Source: Bolinopsis microptera
Lineage: Eukaryota; Ctenophora; Tentaculata; Lobata; Bolinopsidae
Reading direction: 5' to 3'
Assembly (NCBI RefSeq): GCF_026151205.1
Contig: NC_087080.1
Location: 12,075,837-12,139,836, forward strand
DNA length: 64,000 nucleotides
Shown here piece by piece: positions 37,246-47,348 of the stretch (positions within the stretch are counted from its first letter, which is position 1; each line of letters begins with the position of its first letter). The notes under the pieces were generated by a model. That model was not told the DNA's origin. It saw only the letters and a list, made by a program, of their open reading frames with translations, and searched no databases. A program made the position numbers and the translations under genes.

Positions 37246-38883
37246 GCATGGTACAGTCACGTGAGTAAAGGTGATGGTTTACAGTGTTCTAGTTGCTCAG
37301 TAAGATTACTAGGTGTACAAATGTGCTATCAGTGAATTTTGTGGCGAGTGACAGAATATGATCATGAGATAACGGCAACATTTCGACAATATTTGGTCCC
37401 AAAAACTCTCTTTTACCAGACTTAGAACTTTTCCTTAAAATTTAACGGGCGACGCCCTTTCATTAGCCATATTAGCAGTGTTGCCAAGTGCCCGTGACTA
37501 CTGAAACCACGTGACATATTCTGAACACTCCGCCACAAAAGATAACCGCGACCTATTAACGACCACATCTCTTGTCTGAACTTAACCCAATCAGAAGCCG
37601 GCTTGCTATCCAACTAAACAATCCCAAGTAGCCGGCTCTTCATTCAACTGTTTAATAAGAGATGTGCTTTACTATTGTGTCTTTCATTGTATCTTAACTT
37701 GATATAATATAATGTTCACTTGTTATGAGACATATTATATACTCTGAGGCAATGTTCGGGTTTTATTTGTTTCTCCATAATAGTTGTTCTAATTTCGCGA
37801 ATATTTTGGAAGGAATACTGCGACCACGCGGTTAATAATAATCCAGAAGCTCAATAGAAGGAAAAACGAAACATACTTATTCTGAAGAACATAGTAGATT
37901 CCAGAACTTGAAATTCCAGAACTTGAAATCAAAATTGTTGACCTTCTGAGTCTTATATCGTCATAGTGATGCTGAAGAAGAAAACAACCTGATGTAATGA
38001 TGTAATCCTGCTCCCCTTTTCTCACTACTGCATACCAATACTAATAGCTACAGTAATACTAGCAGTGATCACATGTTTCCGGTCCCTCAGACCTGCGCTG
38101 CACTTCCCGGATATCAGTGTCATTGAACTTGAAAATTTGGTGGCTTCTCGCATTGTACTGATATAACATAAGGAACTTTAGGAACTATTAGCGGAGATTT
38201 TAACCGCTGGAGTATCACCCGGATATGTGCTCTTTTCTGTAGAAAGAGTTTAAATGAATCATGCGGTTTATGAGTGTTTTATGTGTGACATTTTTGTGAT
38301 AGCTAACGATCATAACAGCTGATGCAAAGTTTGCGGAAGTGATTTCTTTAAACGGAGATCCTGTTACCAGTATGCAAGGATCGACCGGGACCGCTTTTTT
38401 GGCCGAGACCGGCACTACTGGCAGTATGTACTATGTACTATGTAAGTTTTCTACCGATGAGAACACTTCCGAAATCAACTACTAAAGGAGCAATTTTACC
38501 AGAAAAATCAAACTTTTCGCACGCCGTGGCCATCTCCAAGTCAATTTTAACCAAAAAAAGAAGATCATGCCAAAAAGTCATGAAATTCCTTTACCCTTTC
38601 ACAAGACTACAGCAAATCGACCGTATGAGAAATGTATTCTATTGATCGTCCCATTTATAATGTAAATGTATAGGATAACAATCTCAACATTCAATCTAGC
38701 ACCAAAGCCTTCAGTCTACACGAAGGATGAAGGATCAATAATTTGTCTGTCCAATCACAAGCTGGAATACACACCACGTGACTTGTTTGTGCTAAGTTTG
38801 GACACAAATCTCCTGACACCGAATATAAATTTTGAAGTTACTTTCCTGGGAATTTTTGCTAGTTCTATCGTTATTACAACGTC

Positions 38884-38955
38884 TCCGTGTTAGTATAGTG
38901 GTGAGTATACCCGCCTGTCACGCGGGTGACCAGGGTTCGATTCCCTGACATGGAG
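38884..38955 (+). tRNA. tRNA-Asp (anticodon GTC)
   Basis: A 72-nt intronless tRNA. Acceptor stem TCCGTGT pairs with ACATGGA (one G-T wobble), discriminator G. A box TAGTATAGTGG; anticodon stem CCCGC/GCGGG around CTGTCAC with GTC at 38917-38919; T arm CAGGG-TTCGATT-CCCTG, which is also the B box. A TTTT terminator starts 3 nt after the gene. Strand is opposite to the C6orf136-like gene, in whose putative intron it lies. Confidence 0.97.
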
Positions 38956-39003
38956 TTCTTTTACTGCTGAGTATAAGTTGTATCTTAATAGTGGTGCACC
39001 ACA

Positions 39004-39059
39004 GAACTGACCATTAATAATAATAAATACTTCAATTTATTATTATTAATGTTCAGTTC
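39004..39059. repeat. 25-bp hairpin with 6-nt loop
   Basis: Arms 39004-39028 and 39035-39059 are inverted copies with one mismatch; the core is AT-rich (TTAATAATAATAAAT). It lies ~50 bp downstream of the tRNA. Too short and AT-rich to call a microRNA. Confidence 0.75.
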
Positions 39060-40187
39060 CGTTGAGAAAAATATTACCATTTTATCGTGTGACCAGCAGA
39101 GACCATACCACGGATGTTTCTCAAAAGGATTTCCGGTTACCAGTACGGCAATGAGTTTGTGTAAGGACATGTGTAATGCCTTACAGGGGACGTATCAGAA
39201 AAGCTAAAAGGAAGTTAGTGAGCAAAATTTTGGTCTACTCAATTTTGTGTCCATGACAATCGCGATTCGTTTGCTGCGGTGGCTGATCTTTTAGCTGAGA
39301 GAATTCTGTTTGCTTGCTCGGTAGCGAGGTTACAGCACCAGTTTAATTTGAATGTCATTTGAATGTGGAGAATGATGTTGTCTTCCTACGAGGTTGCATT
39401 TCGAAACGAAACACTCCAGGATAGGGCCTATACAATGTCACCAAGTGACAGACTCAGTTCGCGGTAATATCGGCATTATCAGTCAATTACTGTTCGATTC
39501 AACTGATAATATAAATCAAGAGGCTTGCATATAATGAACATATTGACACGGGTGCAGAGTTGAGTCTGTACGGAACCTAGTAGTTTCAGATCCTTGTTTA
39601 ACTTGCCGTACAGCAAGGTCATCCACTACTTTGTCCGGCGAGGCACATAACTCCCTCTACAACTCCATGACAAATGTTTCATATATACTAGCCGAGTTCA
39701 CAAGATATATCCTTGTGTTTGAGAAGAGCTCGTTAGAACTGCTTCCTTTCCCTTCAGTATCCCACAGTCTCTCGAGTTTCGTAACTGCCAGAGAACTCTC
39801 TTAAACAATTACTAGACTCGGTGATTATAAATCAAGAGGCTTGCATATAATGAACATATTGAACATATATACAACGCGCGCGCTAATTAAAGTGCTCGAG
39901 AGCGCACAAAACCCTAATCAATAGCTATTCGCGCGTTCCAGCTTTATGTAACGCGCGACCTGTAAACATGATACGATTTGACAGTTTTATGCACTGCGAA
40001 ATAGTTAATATTTTCAGGCCTCAGGGGATTATTCCCAAAAATTTACAATCCTAGGCGTTCACGCTCTCAAAGCATAATAACGAATACGCCCATAAAAAAT
40101 GATATATTGTTTAAGTACTTGTACAACGAACATAAACTAAGTACAACGAACATAAACTAACTAGGAAACATATGAAACAAGACTTAC
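39060..40187. other. Non-coding interval with a 36-bp direct repeat
   Basis: AAATCAAGAGGCTTGCATAT plus AATGAACATATTGA occurs at about 39514 and again at about 39829, framing a 95-codon minus-strand frame (39800-39516) broken by one TAG, with no recognised similarity. GTACAACGAACATAAACTA is duplicated at about 40121-40159. Confidence 0.35.
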
Positions 40188-41165
40188 TGTACAGTTCTGA
40201 GCATGGGAAGATGAGATATAAACTCCAAATCATCTGTGTAAATAGTGTAGTCGTGGTTATCTAGAAGACGTGGTATCTGCGATTAGTGTCGGTCAAATGT
40301 TGATAATAAAAGGCTCGAGTGGAGAACGGATATAATACCGTTAACTAAAGAACTATTAATTAATAAAACAATTACATATTACAGAGAATATATTGTATTC
40401 TGCTCAATAACTTAATAACTTTGATTCTACATATTTGTCATAGTAAATGTAAAAAAGTGAAGATATTTGGTAAAGTGTGTTTGTAAAGAGCAAACCTCTC
40501 TGAGTATATTGTCGAACATTCTGGAAAGAGCTAGAACCTTCTCTTGATCGGGATTGTGTTTATCACCGTCAAACAACAATACCTGTAACAGTTTAGTAAC
40601 ACTTTTCAGCTTTCTTATTATAAACGTGGGCTATGAAATGTTGATATTAACAGTGCCACCCACTAACACTCGCCATCCAACATTAGGAGTAACCGTTACT
40701 ATGGTTACATCACTGGTAACGTTACTATGGTTACTATGGTTACTGACAATCTCTTCATTAAAAGATCTCCTCACACTTCCACAACCTTTCAGTTTTTTCT
40801 AATTCTTACTATGTTAGTATAATAATGTATGTTCTCTACTCTCATATCAGGCAATGATTTGCACATACCTACTGTTAACCCACTAATCAGGATTGGTCAA
40901 TATCAAAAAAGCTGAAGCAAGTAAGAGCTTTAAACGCACGTGCAATTTAGCGGAATGCACGTGTAAATATCGCACGTTTTCAGGAATTTTAATGAAATTT
41001 TTAATTAACTTATGAAGTGAAAAAGGAAATGAACAGACAATAACTCACGTGTTCATTGGAGGGCAAGTCACTGAAGCTTGATGAAGGAGCAGATGTGCAG
41101 TCAGGAGTGCAGTATAGCACACAGGGAGGTTTCTCAATAGCTCGGCGTGGAGCACGTCTTCTGAA
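40188..41165 (-). CDS. C6orf136: C6orf136-like (DUF2358) protein, 5' exons
   Basis: Minus-strand exons 41049-41165, 40496-40582 and 40188-40276, each with good splice borders (TTTCCCTGCAG acceptor before the first, GTGAGT and GTAAGT donors). They encode a linker (FRRRAPRRAIEKPP on), then VLLFDGDKHNPDQEKVLALS, then the domain start RMFDNILRE / IPRLLDNHDYTIYTDDLEFI and LPMLRTV. This lines up with human C6orf136 MYERLRQELPKLF..HDYSLYS.DVEFI...L..RT (family knowledge). The last exon ends in phase 2, which joins in frame to the exon at 7221-7254. The first coding exon with the ATG was not found. Function unknown; the human protein has an NTF2-like fold. Confidence 0.75.
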
Positions 41166-41599
41166 CTGCAGGGAAAGGGTATAATGTATGTGACCTAACT
41201 CATTTTATGTTTTAGTCAATAAAACAAACAACAAACACTGACTGAGCTCATGTCTAGCAACGTAGCTTTTTCTCTTTTTTTCTCAATCTTTAAACCAACA
41301 ACTAATGTTTTCCTATGAAAAAACAGGGAAGAGGATGGAAAACCAACGGGACGGATGGCTAGCCGGAGAGAAAAGATGGGATTATAATGAGGCAGTGTAA
41401 TAATAATTTAACACAATTCTGTAGCTCCGTAGATGCTATTTGCACGGTTATTCTCACCACAAATTCTTAACGATTTATTTTGTTTAAAGGATTCTGGATG
41501 GCATATATTTTGGTTAATTTTTGTCAGGTTTCAGAAAAATATGCCTCACCTCCCGGCTCCCAACAGGAATTTACATCTGTAAGCCTTTAAAATTTTGAA

Positions 41600-42103
41600 C
41601 CACGAAAATGAAATAAAGCATTTTTATCCCGCTTATATCAACAATCCAAATAAAAAATAAAGATTGCCGATGTCAAAGCGGCTGGCCTCGCGATATAATC
41701 CAAAAACTAGATACTCAATATATGAAGATACTAGTAACAAATATAAAAACCAAAAGTACTTATTTGACTTTTTTTTATAAATTTATCACACACGGTAAAA
41801 ACTTATGGACGTATATCACTCATTATCATGTATCACTCTCTATCATCTTGTCCTCACTACAAATATTACCACTTCTGATATAATAATGTTTTTTAGTGTC
41901 TTCTTTGGCTATCTGTTTCATTTCCAAGACCAACCGCTGATGGATAGCTCGATCTTCAGGTGATCGATCTGGAGATATGATAACAGTTTTGTGATCTTCA
42001 CACAGTCTCAATTTTTTGGCATTTACTAATATCTGATGAACGGTACTAGAATTACCTAGCGAAACTTTTACTGGTCTCGTCTTGTCGGCTGATTACCTCC
42101 CAA
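41600..42103 (-). pseudogene. LINE ORF1 C-terminal fragment, right copy (uninterrupted)
   Basis: Inverted relative of the fragment at the left edge of the window. The minus-strand frame runs from about 42090 (DKTRPVKVSLGNSSTVHQIL) through KLRLCEDHKTVIISPDRS and RAIHQRLVLEMKQ to a stop at 41826. The part upstream of the usual ATG is open and matches ORF1-type proteins. Only the C-terminal ~90 codons plus 3' sequence remain. It keeps the pre-insertion site of the 204-482 MITE. Confidence 0.7.
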
Positions 42104-42447
42104 CCCGGATAGCTGCAAAACGTGGTTTTTCTTCAATCTGTTGAAGTATTGCATCCACCCAAGGATTGCACACATAACAGTAGGTTTATATTCTTTCATA
42201 TTTACAGTTTATTTTTTGATGGGATCGAATCGAATCGGAAAGAAAGTGAATTTATTGGTTATCCCAACTTTATCATTCAACACCAGCGTAATACTTCTAA
42301 TAACGTATGGTGTGAGTTGAAATGGTTCAGTGATTCTCTTCACGCCTTCTGGGTAACTGAACAATAAGCTTTAGTAATATAGAGAATATGGAGGGTGATG
42401 CAAACTACAAACAAAACAAACAGTAGTTTAGTGAGGCGTGTAACAAG

Positions 42448-42461
42448 GTTACCATGGTAAC
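42448..42461. promoter_or_regulatory. X-box palindrome GTTACCATGGTAAC
   Basis: A perfect 14-bp palindrome matching the RFX X-box consensus, 50 bp upstream of the TATA box of the acidic secreted protein gene; a half copy, GGTTACC, follows at 42464. The best-placed of the X-box-like motifs in the window. Confidence 0.45.
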
Positions 42462-42510
42462 AAGGTTACCACTCATCACCAGATAGAGGTTTGGGTAAAC
42501 TAACTCCCAC

Positions 42511-42540
42511 TATTTAAACCCTGTCCTCCACCTCAAACCT
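42511..42540 (+). promoter_or_regulatory. TATA-type core promoter of the acidic protein gene
   Basis: TATTTAAA at 42511-42518 predicts transcription from about 42540, giving a ~40-nt leader before the ATG at 42582. A strong TATA and short leader suit a highly expressed gene. Confidence 0.55.
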
Positions 42541-42581
42541 CACATTTTACATTTTACAAACCACCGCCTAAAGTATTCAAG

Positions 42582-43541
42582 ATGTTGAAAGCAGTACTAG
42601 TGGTAGTTTTGGTAGCGAGCTCCATCGCTGGGGACGACTTCGATGACGGCATCAACTTCAGGATCCTTAAGAAGAACTACTTGAACAAAGATCTAGCAGG
42701 AGGGCTGAGGTTCGGAGTGGGGTACGGGGTGAGTTTGGAGAGCCTAGACCCAGATCAAATCTCCTTCAAGAAGTACACAGGAGGAAGGTATATGGATATA
42801 GAACGATCTCAGCTTGGTAAAGTGGACCTCAAGCCGTACGAGGAGGCGTTCTGTGACTCTGATCACGAAGATGACTACGACCCTAACGACGGAGAAGTAG
42901 ATGAGGACTGTTTCCCGGCTATTAAAGGGTTCATCTCAGTAGAGAGCGCATCTTGCGAGCTAGCGGGACGATACGTCCTGAGTTACAAGGGAGCCAGTAA
43001 ACGCTTCAATATCATCGTGAGACAGTGTGGTAGCAGATACGACTGGTTTGAGGATGACTACTGGAGCGACGGTGAGACCGACATGGAGTTTGAGAACTTC
43101 TACAACGAAGAGCAGAACGAGAATGAGACCTTCCTGGGAGTCAACGAGGACAACTTCATGAACAACGGAATTTACGGAGGATTCAGAGTGAGGGTGGGGG
43201 CTGAGAACCTGGACCTGGAGAAGCTGAAGTTGTACAAGGAAGGGAGCGAGTCTCTGCCTGAAGGAATGTCTCTCGATAAGAAGATCTACGAGCGGACCTG
43301 TGATGACCAGTCAGATGACTCAGACGACTCTGACTCCGATGATAACGAGAATAAGATCTGCAAGGCTGCTATCTACGGTTTCATCACCGCCTCCCCCGCC
43401 GAGTGCTCTATGGACGGTGACTATTACTTGGAGTACGACGGTAAGAAGGTAGAGTTTGAGGTACATGTGAAGTCCTGTGGTAATGATGATTGGGACGAGT
43501 ACGAGTCTGATTATATGTATGACTCTGATATGGACGACTAA
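42582..43541 (+). CDS. Secreted Asp-rich protein with a duplicated four-cysteine domain
   Basis: Single-exon, 319 residues. Residues 1-17 (MLKAVLVVVLVASSIAG) form a signal peptide; the rest has no membrane segment and is very acidic. Two repeats, about 23-150 and 195-300, share cysteine spacing 19/15/24 (C91, C110, C125, C149) and 20/15/24 (C240, C260, C275, C299). Each has GLRFGVG / GGFRVRVG at the start, an Asp-rich loop between its first two cysteines (DDQSDDSDDSDSDDNEN in repeat 2), then an aromatic-rich end (GRYVLSY / GDYYLEY) and V.(Q/S)CG. The LPEG-SLD ... G-YYLEY ... FEVHV order recalls putative-Ig (He_PIG) folds (inference). Calcium binding in a secretory or extracellular site is likely but unproven. 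Family not recognised. AATAAA follows at 43738-43743. Confidence 0.85.
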   Translation: MLKAVLVVVLVASSIAGDDFDDGINFRILKKNYLNKDLAGGLRFGVGYGVSLESLDPDQISFKKYTGGRYMDIERSQLGKVDLKPYEEAFCDSDHEDDYDPNDGEVDEDCFPAIKGFISVESASCELAGRYVLSYKGASKRFNIIVRQCGSRYDWFEDDYWSDGETDMEFENFYNEEQNENETFLGVNEDNFMNNGIYGGFRVRVGAENLDLEKLKLYKEGSESLPEGMSLDKKIYERTCDDQSDDSDDSDSDDNENKICKAAIYGFITASPAECSMDGDYYLEYDGKKVEFEVHVKSCGNDDWDEYESDYMYDSDMDD

Positions 43542-43747
43542 AAGTGCTGGTGGTGTGTATTAACTATTAAGGTTCATGCCTCATATTTATTTTGCAAGTT
43601 CTAAATTTTGTTTTCCTTGTATGTAGAACTGGATCAAAGGATCATAAATTGAAAAAGTTTTCTCTCCCGCCCAAAATAGCATTCACTTTCTGTACGGTGT
43701 TTTCAAGACCAGATCTTTGATCGAACTCCTTCACAATAATAAATAAA

Positions 43748-44764
43748 ACAATACCCCACCAGAGCTCTAATTTCACATATAACAAAGAGAAACAATGATC
43801 TTTGAGAGCAAATAACTGTGCAGTACAGACCACACAGCTGTATTTAATTAAAAGAGAAGTTGGCGAAGATGCCCGATAAGCTGATGAAGAAGCACGTGAA
43901 GCATTCAGGTAACTTCTTTAAGCTGGAATATACAAAGGAGAACCAAGTCTTTCACTCAAGGTGAACCAGCTGCAATGCCCAACTACCCGGTTCAATAGAT
44001 TACAATTAGAAGCACCTCTCTTTGAGCTGCCTATTATAATCTATTGAACTGAAAAAAAGGCGTTTTTCTCATAGTTTATAAGCACCCACGTGAACAACAA
44101 AGAACCACCTGGCTGTAGGAGTAAATATTTCCCCCTAACTTTAAGAGTTTAAAAGAAGGAGTCACTTTCGCTGCAGTGATCTACAAATAGGTCTACAAAT
44201 CAATTGCAGACCTCTTTTTACCATGCCATTTTTAAGTTCAACGGGCCTATTTCTGTTTCTAAACTATTTTTAGTTTTTCATTAAATTTTATAAGGAATCG
44301 ATTAATGATGGTTATGGTTTCGGAACTCAAAAATACTTTCTTCTCCTTTGAGGACTTTAAAATTGGGTTGCATACAATAAAAGGTAATTTACTATTTTGG
44401 CCCTTAATTCAAAATTACACAATGTTTCTGGCGTAAAATTTAAATAAAATCCTATTAATGATGGTCTTCAGGACCCCAAAAACACCGCCTCCCTCCTCAG
44501 GGGACCTAATAGGAGAGACCCAAATCTCGGTTTAATTCAAAACCTGCTAAATTTTCGCATCTCTGTGTGAAATGTCGATGTACTAACAGTTCAAGCCACA
44601 GTTGTTTATCAAATAGCTTCTCTTAAAGTCACTTACGGCATCAAGTGAGGTTTAAACCTCAATCCTGTGAGGTTTCAACGACAGAAGTCTATTATTGATG
44701 AGGATTATTTGATTGTTTTAACTGACTTCTATTGTTCCGTATCTGACATCACATTTTAGGAAGA
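43748..44764. other. Intergenic spacer between the two secreted-protein genes
   Basis: About 1 kb with no gene. It contains the 14-bp palindrome GAGGTTTAAACCTC near 44646. TTCCGTATCTGACATCACAT followed by TTTAG ends 5 nt before the next ATG and resembles a 3' splice acceptor, so a leader intron or spliced leader is possible. Confidence 0.3.
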
Positions 44765-46468
44765 ATGAAGGTTTTACTGTTCGTGTGTTGCGTAGGTGCT
44801 CTAATTGCTACTGTTGTATCTCAGAGTGGTAGTCGGAGAAGGAATTCTAGCAGTCGGAGAAGGAGTGGTGATTGTAAGTGATCTTCACTGTTTTACTGAT
44901 TCCAACTGTTTTACCGTGATTTTCACTATTTTACCGTGATTCCAACTATTTTACCGTGATTCCACCTATTTTACCGTGATATTCACTGTCTTACCGTGAT
45001 TCTAACTATTTTACCGTGATCTTCACTGATTTACCGTGTATCACGGAGAAAATGTTGTTAAATTTGATTAGTAAACAGTAGGAACAGGAAAGATTTGTCA
45101 ATTAAAACTAATTTTATTCAGGTGTATCTAGAAATGGGGGCTGGTCCGAATGGGGTTCTTGGAGCGAATGCGACATTCGAGATGATATGCCGTATGCTAC
45201 TAAGATCAGTATAAGATACTGCAACAACCCTGAACCTTATTGCGGAGGAAGTGAATGTTCAGGGAGCAGAATGAGGACTGAGGAATGCTCTGAAGGTCAG
45301 CAAATATTCTAAGAATGTTTACATATCATCTTATTGTTCGCAGTGACAACTCAGTACCTGATCCCCCGGCTGTAGGACTGTAGAGCGGGGGACTCTAGAG
45401 CCGGGGACTGTAGGAAGTACTTGGTCGAAAGTAGGACCCTAGAGCAGGGTCAAATCGCCAGGGTAGGACTCTAGAGCGGAACTCCCTTACCGGACCCATA
45501 CTATGAGGACTCTAGAGCGGTACCCACATGCAAATTTTAGAGCGGTTAGAAATTTGAGAGCGGACTGTAGAGTGGACTTGGTCGGAAGATCGAAATCAGA
45601 TTAGATACAACTCGTGATTGATTATTACAAGATTCGTGAGATTAGAATAAGTCATGGAGTTGTTGAAGCAGAAAATTGTCCAAGATTATTTATATTATAC
45701 ATCATATATAATATCATATTGTAATTTTTAGATACGTTAGACAATTGTTCTTCCATTTGACTGAAATATCCTCATGCTACTCTAAAATGCAAAAATTTTC
45801 TTCGATAAAGAGGTATAATTATGAACTGGTCGTATCGATGTGATTTCGCTAAGCGAAATACCGACCAAGTACGTGCACTCAAGCAGATCATTTAGGAATG
45901 AGGATCTCATCGAGTCATCGCGTGACACTTTAGCACCTACTAAGGGTATCTCATGTTCAGTCTGGTGACAGGGTATGATCCAATCTTCAAAACTAACTTT
46001 ACTCTCAAATTTCTAACCGCTCTAAAATTGGCATTGTGGGTACCACTCTAGAGTCCTCATAGTATGGGTCCGGTAAGGGAGTTTCGCTCTAGAGTCCTAC
46101 CCTGGCGATTTGACTCCGCTCTAGGGTCCTACTTTTGACCAAGTACTCCCTACAGTCCCCCGCTCTAGAGTCCCCCGCTCTACAGTACTGCTCCCGATCC
46201 CCCCCCCCCCCCCCCCCCCCCCACAGAGAGGACAGGTCAACTCAAACTTTCTTCTCTTGATTCTAGGATATAAATTAATACATCTTTGCTGGCCTTCTAT
46301 TCTGACATTTCGCCGTAGATGATTCTGAGATTATTCATTCTATTATACAATTTCTTTTCAGATGGTGATCACGAGGAAGATGAGAATTCACTTGAGGTAG
46401 AGTTTGGAGGAGTCAAAGTGGATATGAACCTCGGTGAGATTAAACAACAGTGGGATCTTTTCGAGTAA
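44765..46468 (+). CDS. Small secreted thrombospondin type 1 (TSP1) protein, three exons
   Basis: Exons 44765-44873, 45122-45295 and 46362-46468 encode 129 residues; both introns are phase 1. Residues 1-19 are a signal peptide (MKVLLFVCCVGALIATVVS), followed by a basic Ser/Arg linker (SGSRRRNSSSRRRSGD) that could be cleaved by dibasic proteases. Exon 2 is one TSP1 domain: WSEWGSWSEC, then RYC, YC, SEC and EEC, six cysteines in all. Exon 3 is an acidic tail (DGDHEEDENSLEVEFGG) ending in KQQWDLFE. The TSP1 exon is symmetric (1-1), the usual unit of exon shuffling. Probably a secreted matrix or signalling peptide precursor; no close family recognised. Intron 1 has a 20-bp repeat; intron 2 hosts a transposon. 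Confidence 0.85.
44880..45045. repeat. 20-bp tandem repeat in TSP1 gene intron 1
   Basis: About eight variants of TTTTACCGTGATTCCAACTA fill most of the intron, alternating TTCAC and TCCAAC versions. Confidence 0.85.
45368..46195. mobile_element. Fold-back element with modular TIRs in TSP1 gene intron 2
   Basis: An 828-bp element with 193-194-bp inverted arms (45368-45560 and 46002-46195), built from GGACT(C/G)TAGAGCGG units like the element at 18056. Ends GGCTGTAGGACT and CAGTACTGCTCCC match that element in the opposite orientation. The direct repeat GATCCCCC (45360-45367 and 46196-46203) is the apparent target duplication; it runs into a 24-base C tract (46199-46222). The 441-bp centre is non-coding and unrelated to the other copy. 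Confidence 0.85.
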
Positions 46469-47348
46469 CTTGTAGCATCAATGTAACGATGGGAGAGTAG
46501 TTACGAGCATGGGGGAGAAGACACGTTTTAACAAAACTCAAAATGATAAATTATTTATTAGAATCTTGCTTTGTAGATTTTTGAAGCATCTAGGCGTGCG
46601 AATATCGTTTGAAATCAAACTTTATTCTTTGATAGAGGGAATGCGAAGGATTGGGTTGATCATTTATAGAGAATAATATTGTGATATTAGTAAAGTATGA
46701 AACTTTATATGCTTAACATTATGAGTATAATTTGTTGAGCATTTACCACTGGGGCGAACAGGAGTACTTTTTGATAGAAGCAAATAGTATTTAATTGGTG
46801 TGGAATACAGCTGAGTTGACAAAATTAATAGAATTAAGGGACCGAATTTTGTTGTTTGTTGATTTTAAAACTGCACATAAAATATGTTTGGTCAATGGTC
46901 TTCAATAAGCCAGAGCAATTACAAGTGCCTGGCTTATAACTGTAACTGCAACGCTAGTATGTCATACTACGCTAGTACATGTCATACTACGCATATTGCA
47001 CATCTAATGTAGAGACTCTCTTTTCTAACAACAAGAAGTGTCTTACGAGTTCAGAGGACCCGAAGTAATAATTGGTCTGACAAAACTCAGAACTAAAACA
47101 CTAAAAGATTACACACAAAAATCCAATCGTCTACAAGATACCGATCAAAGAAGAAACATATTTCTTACTTGCGGTGGAGGGGTTGAATTCTTTTTATTGG
47201 ACGGTGGGGGAATTGTAGAAATCTCGGTAACTGGTCGACATCTTGCGACACGATGTGATAACACTGAAAAGATTGATAAAATAACGATTGAGAAATTTCC
47301 TACTTTCATTTCATACTGTATTACAATTATGAAACATAGGTTTTTAAA
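46469..47348. other. Intergenic spacer
   Basis: AT-rich 3' flank of the TSP1 gene. A plus-strand open stretch from about 47029 contains a WD-like phrase ISVTGRHLATRCDN at about 47220-47261, resembling SASGRYLATRCDS of the nearby WRAP73 protein. Nothing else aligns, so it is left unassigned. Confidence 0.3.

Larger units (their letters stand above)
35543..38883. other. Intergenic sequence 3' of the kinase gene
   Basis: Kinase 3'UTR followed by non-coding DNA. It holds a 25-bp tandem duplication at 36775-36832 (CGGATATCGTGTTGCTAATG plus TAGCA) and an X-box-like palindrome at 36409. No supported gene. Confidence 0.35.

Noticed and set aside
38059-38157. Minus-strand terminal-exon candidate (YNARSHQIFKFNDTDI) that could end the C6orf136-like gene locally
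   Set aside because: Only a weak YNA-S resemblance to the family, and the 6687-6816 exon matches STFY...GLI..H.LDK far better. Kept only as the alternative if the long intron proves false.
39516-39800. 95-codon minus-strand frame with one internal TAG, between two direct repeats
   Set aside because: Composition looks protein-like, but no family is recognised and one stop in 95 codons is not significant over six frames of 64 kb.
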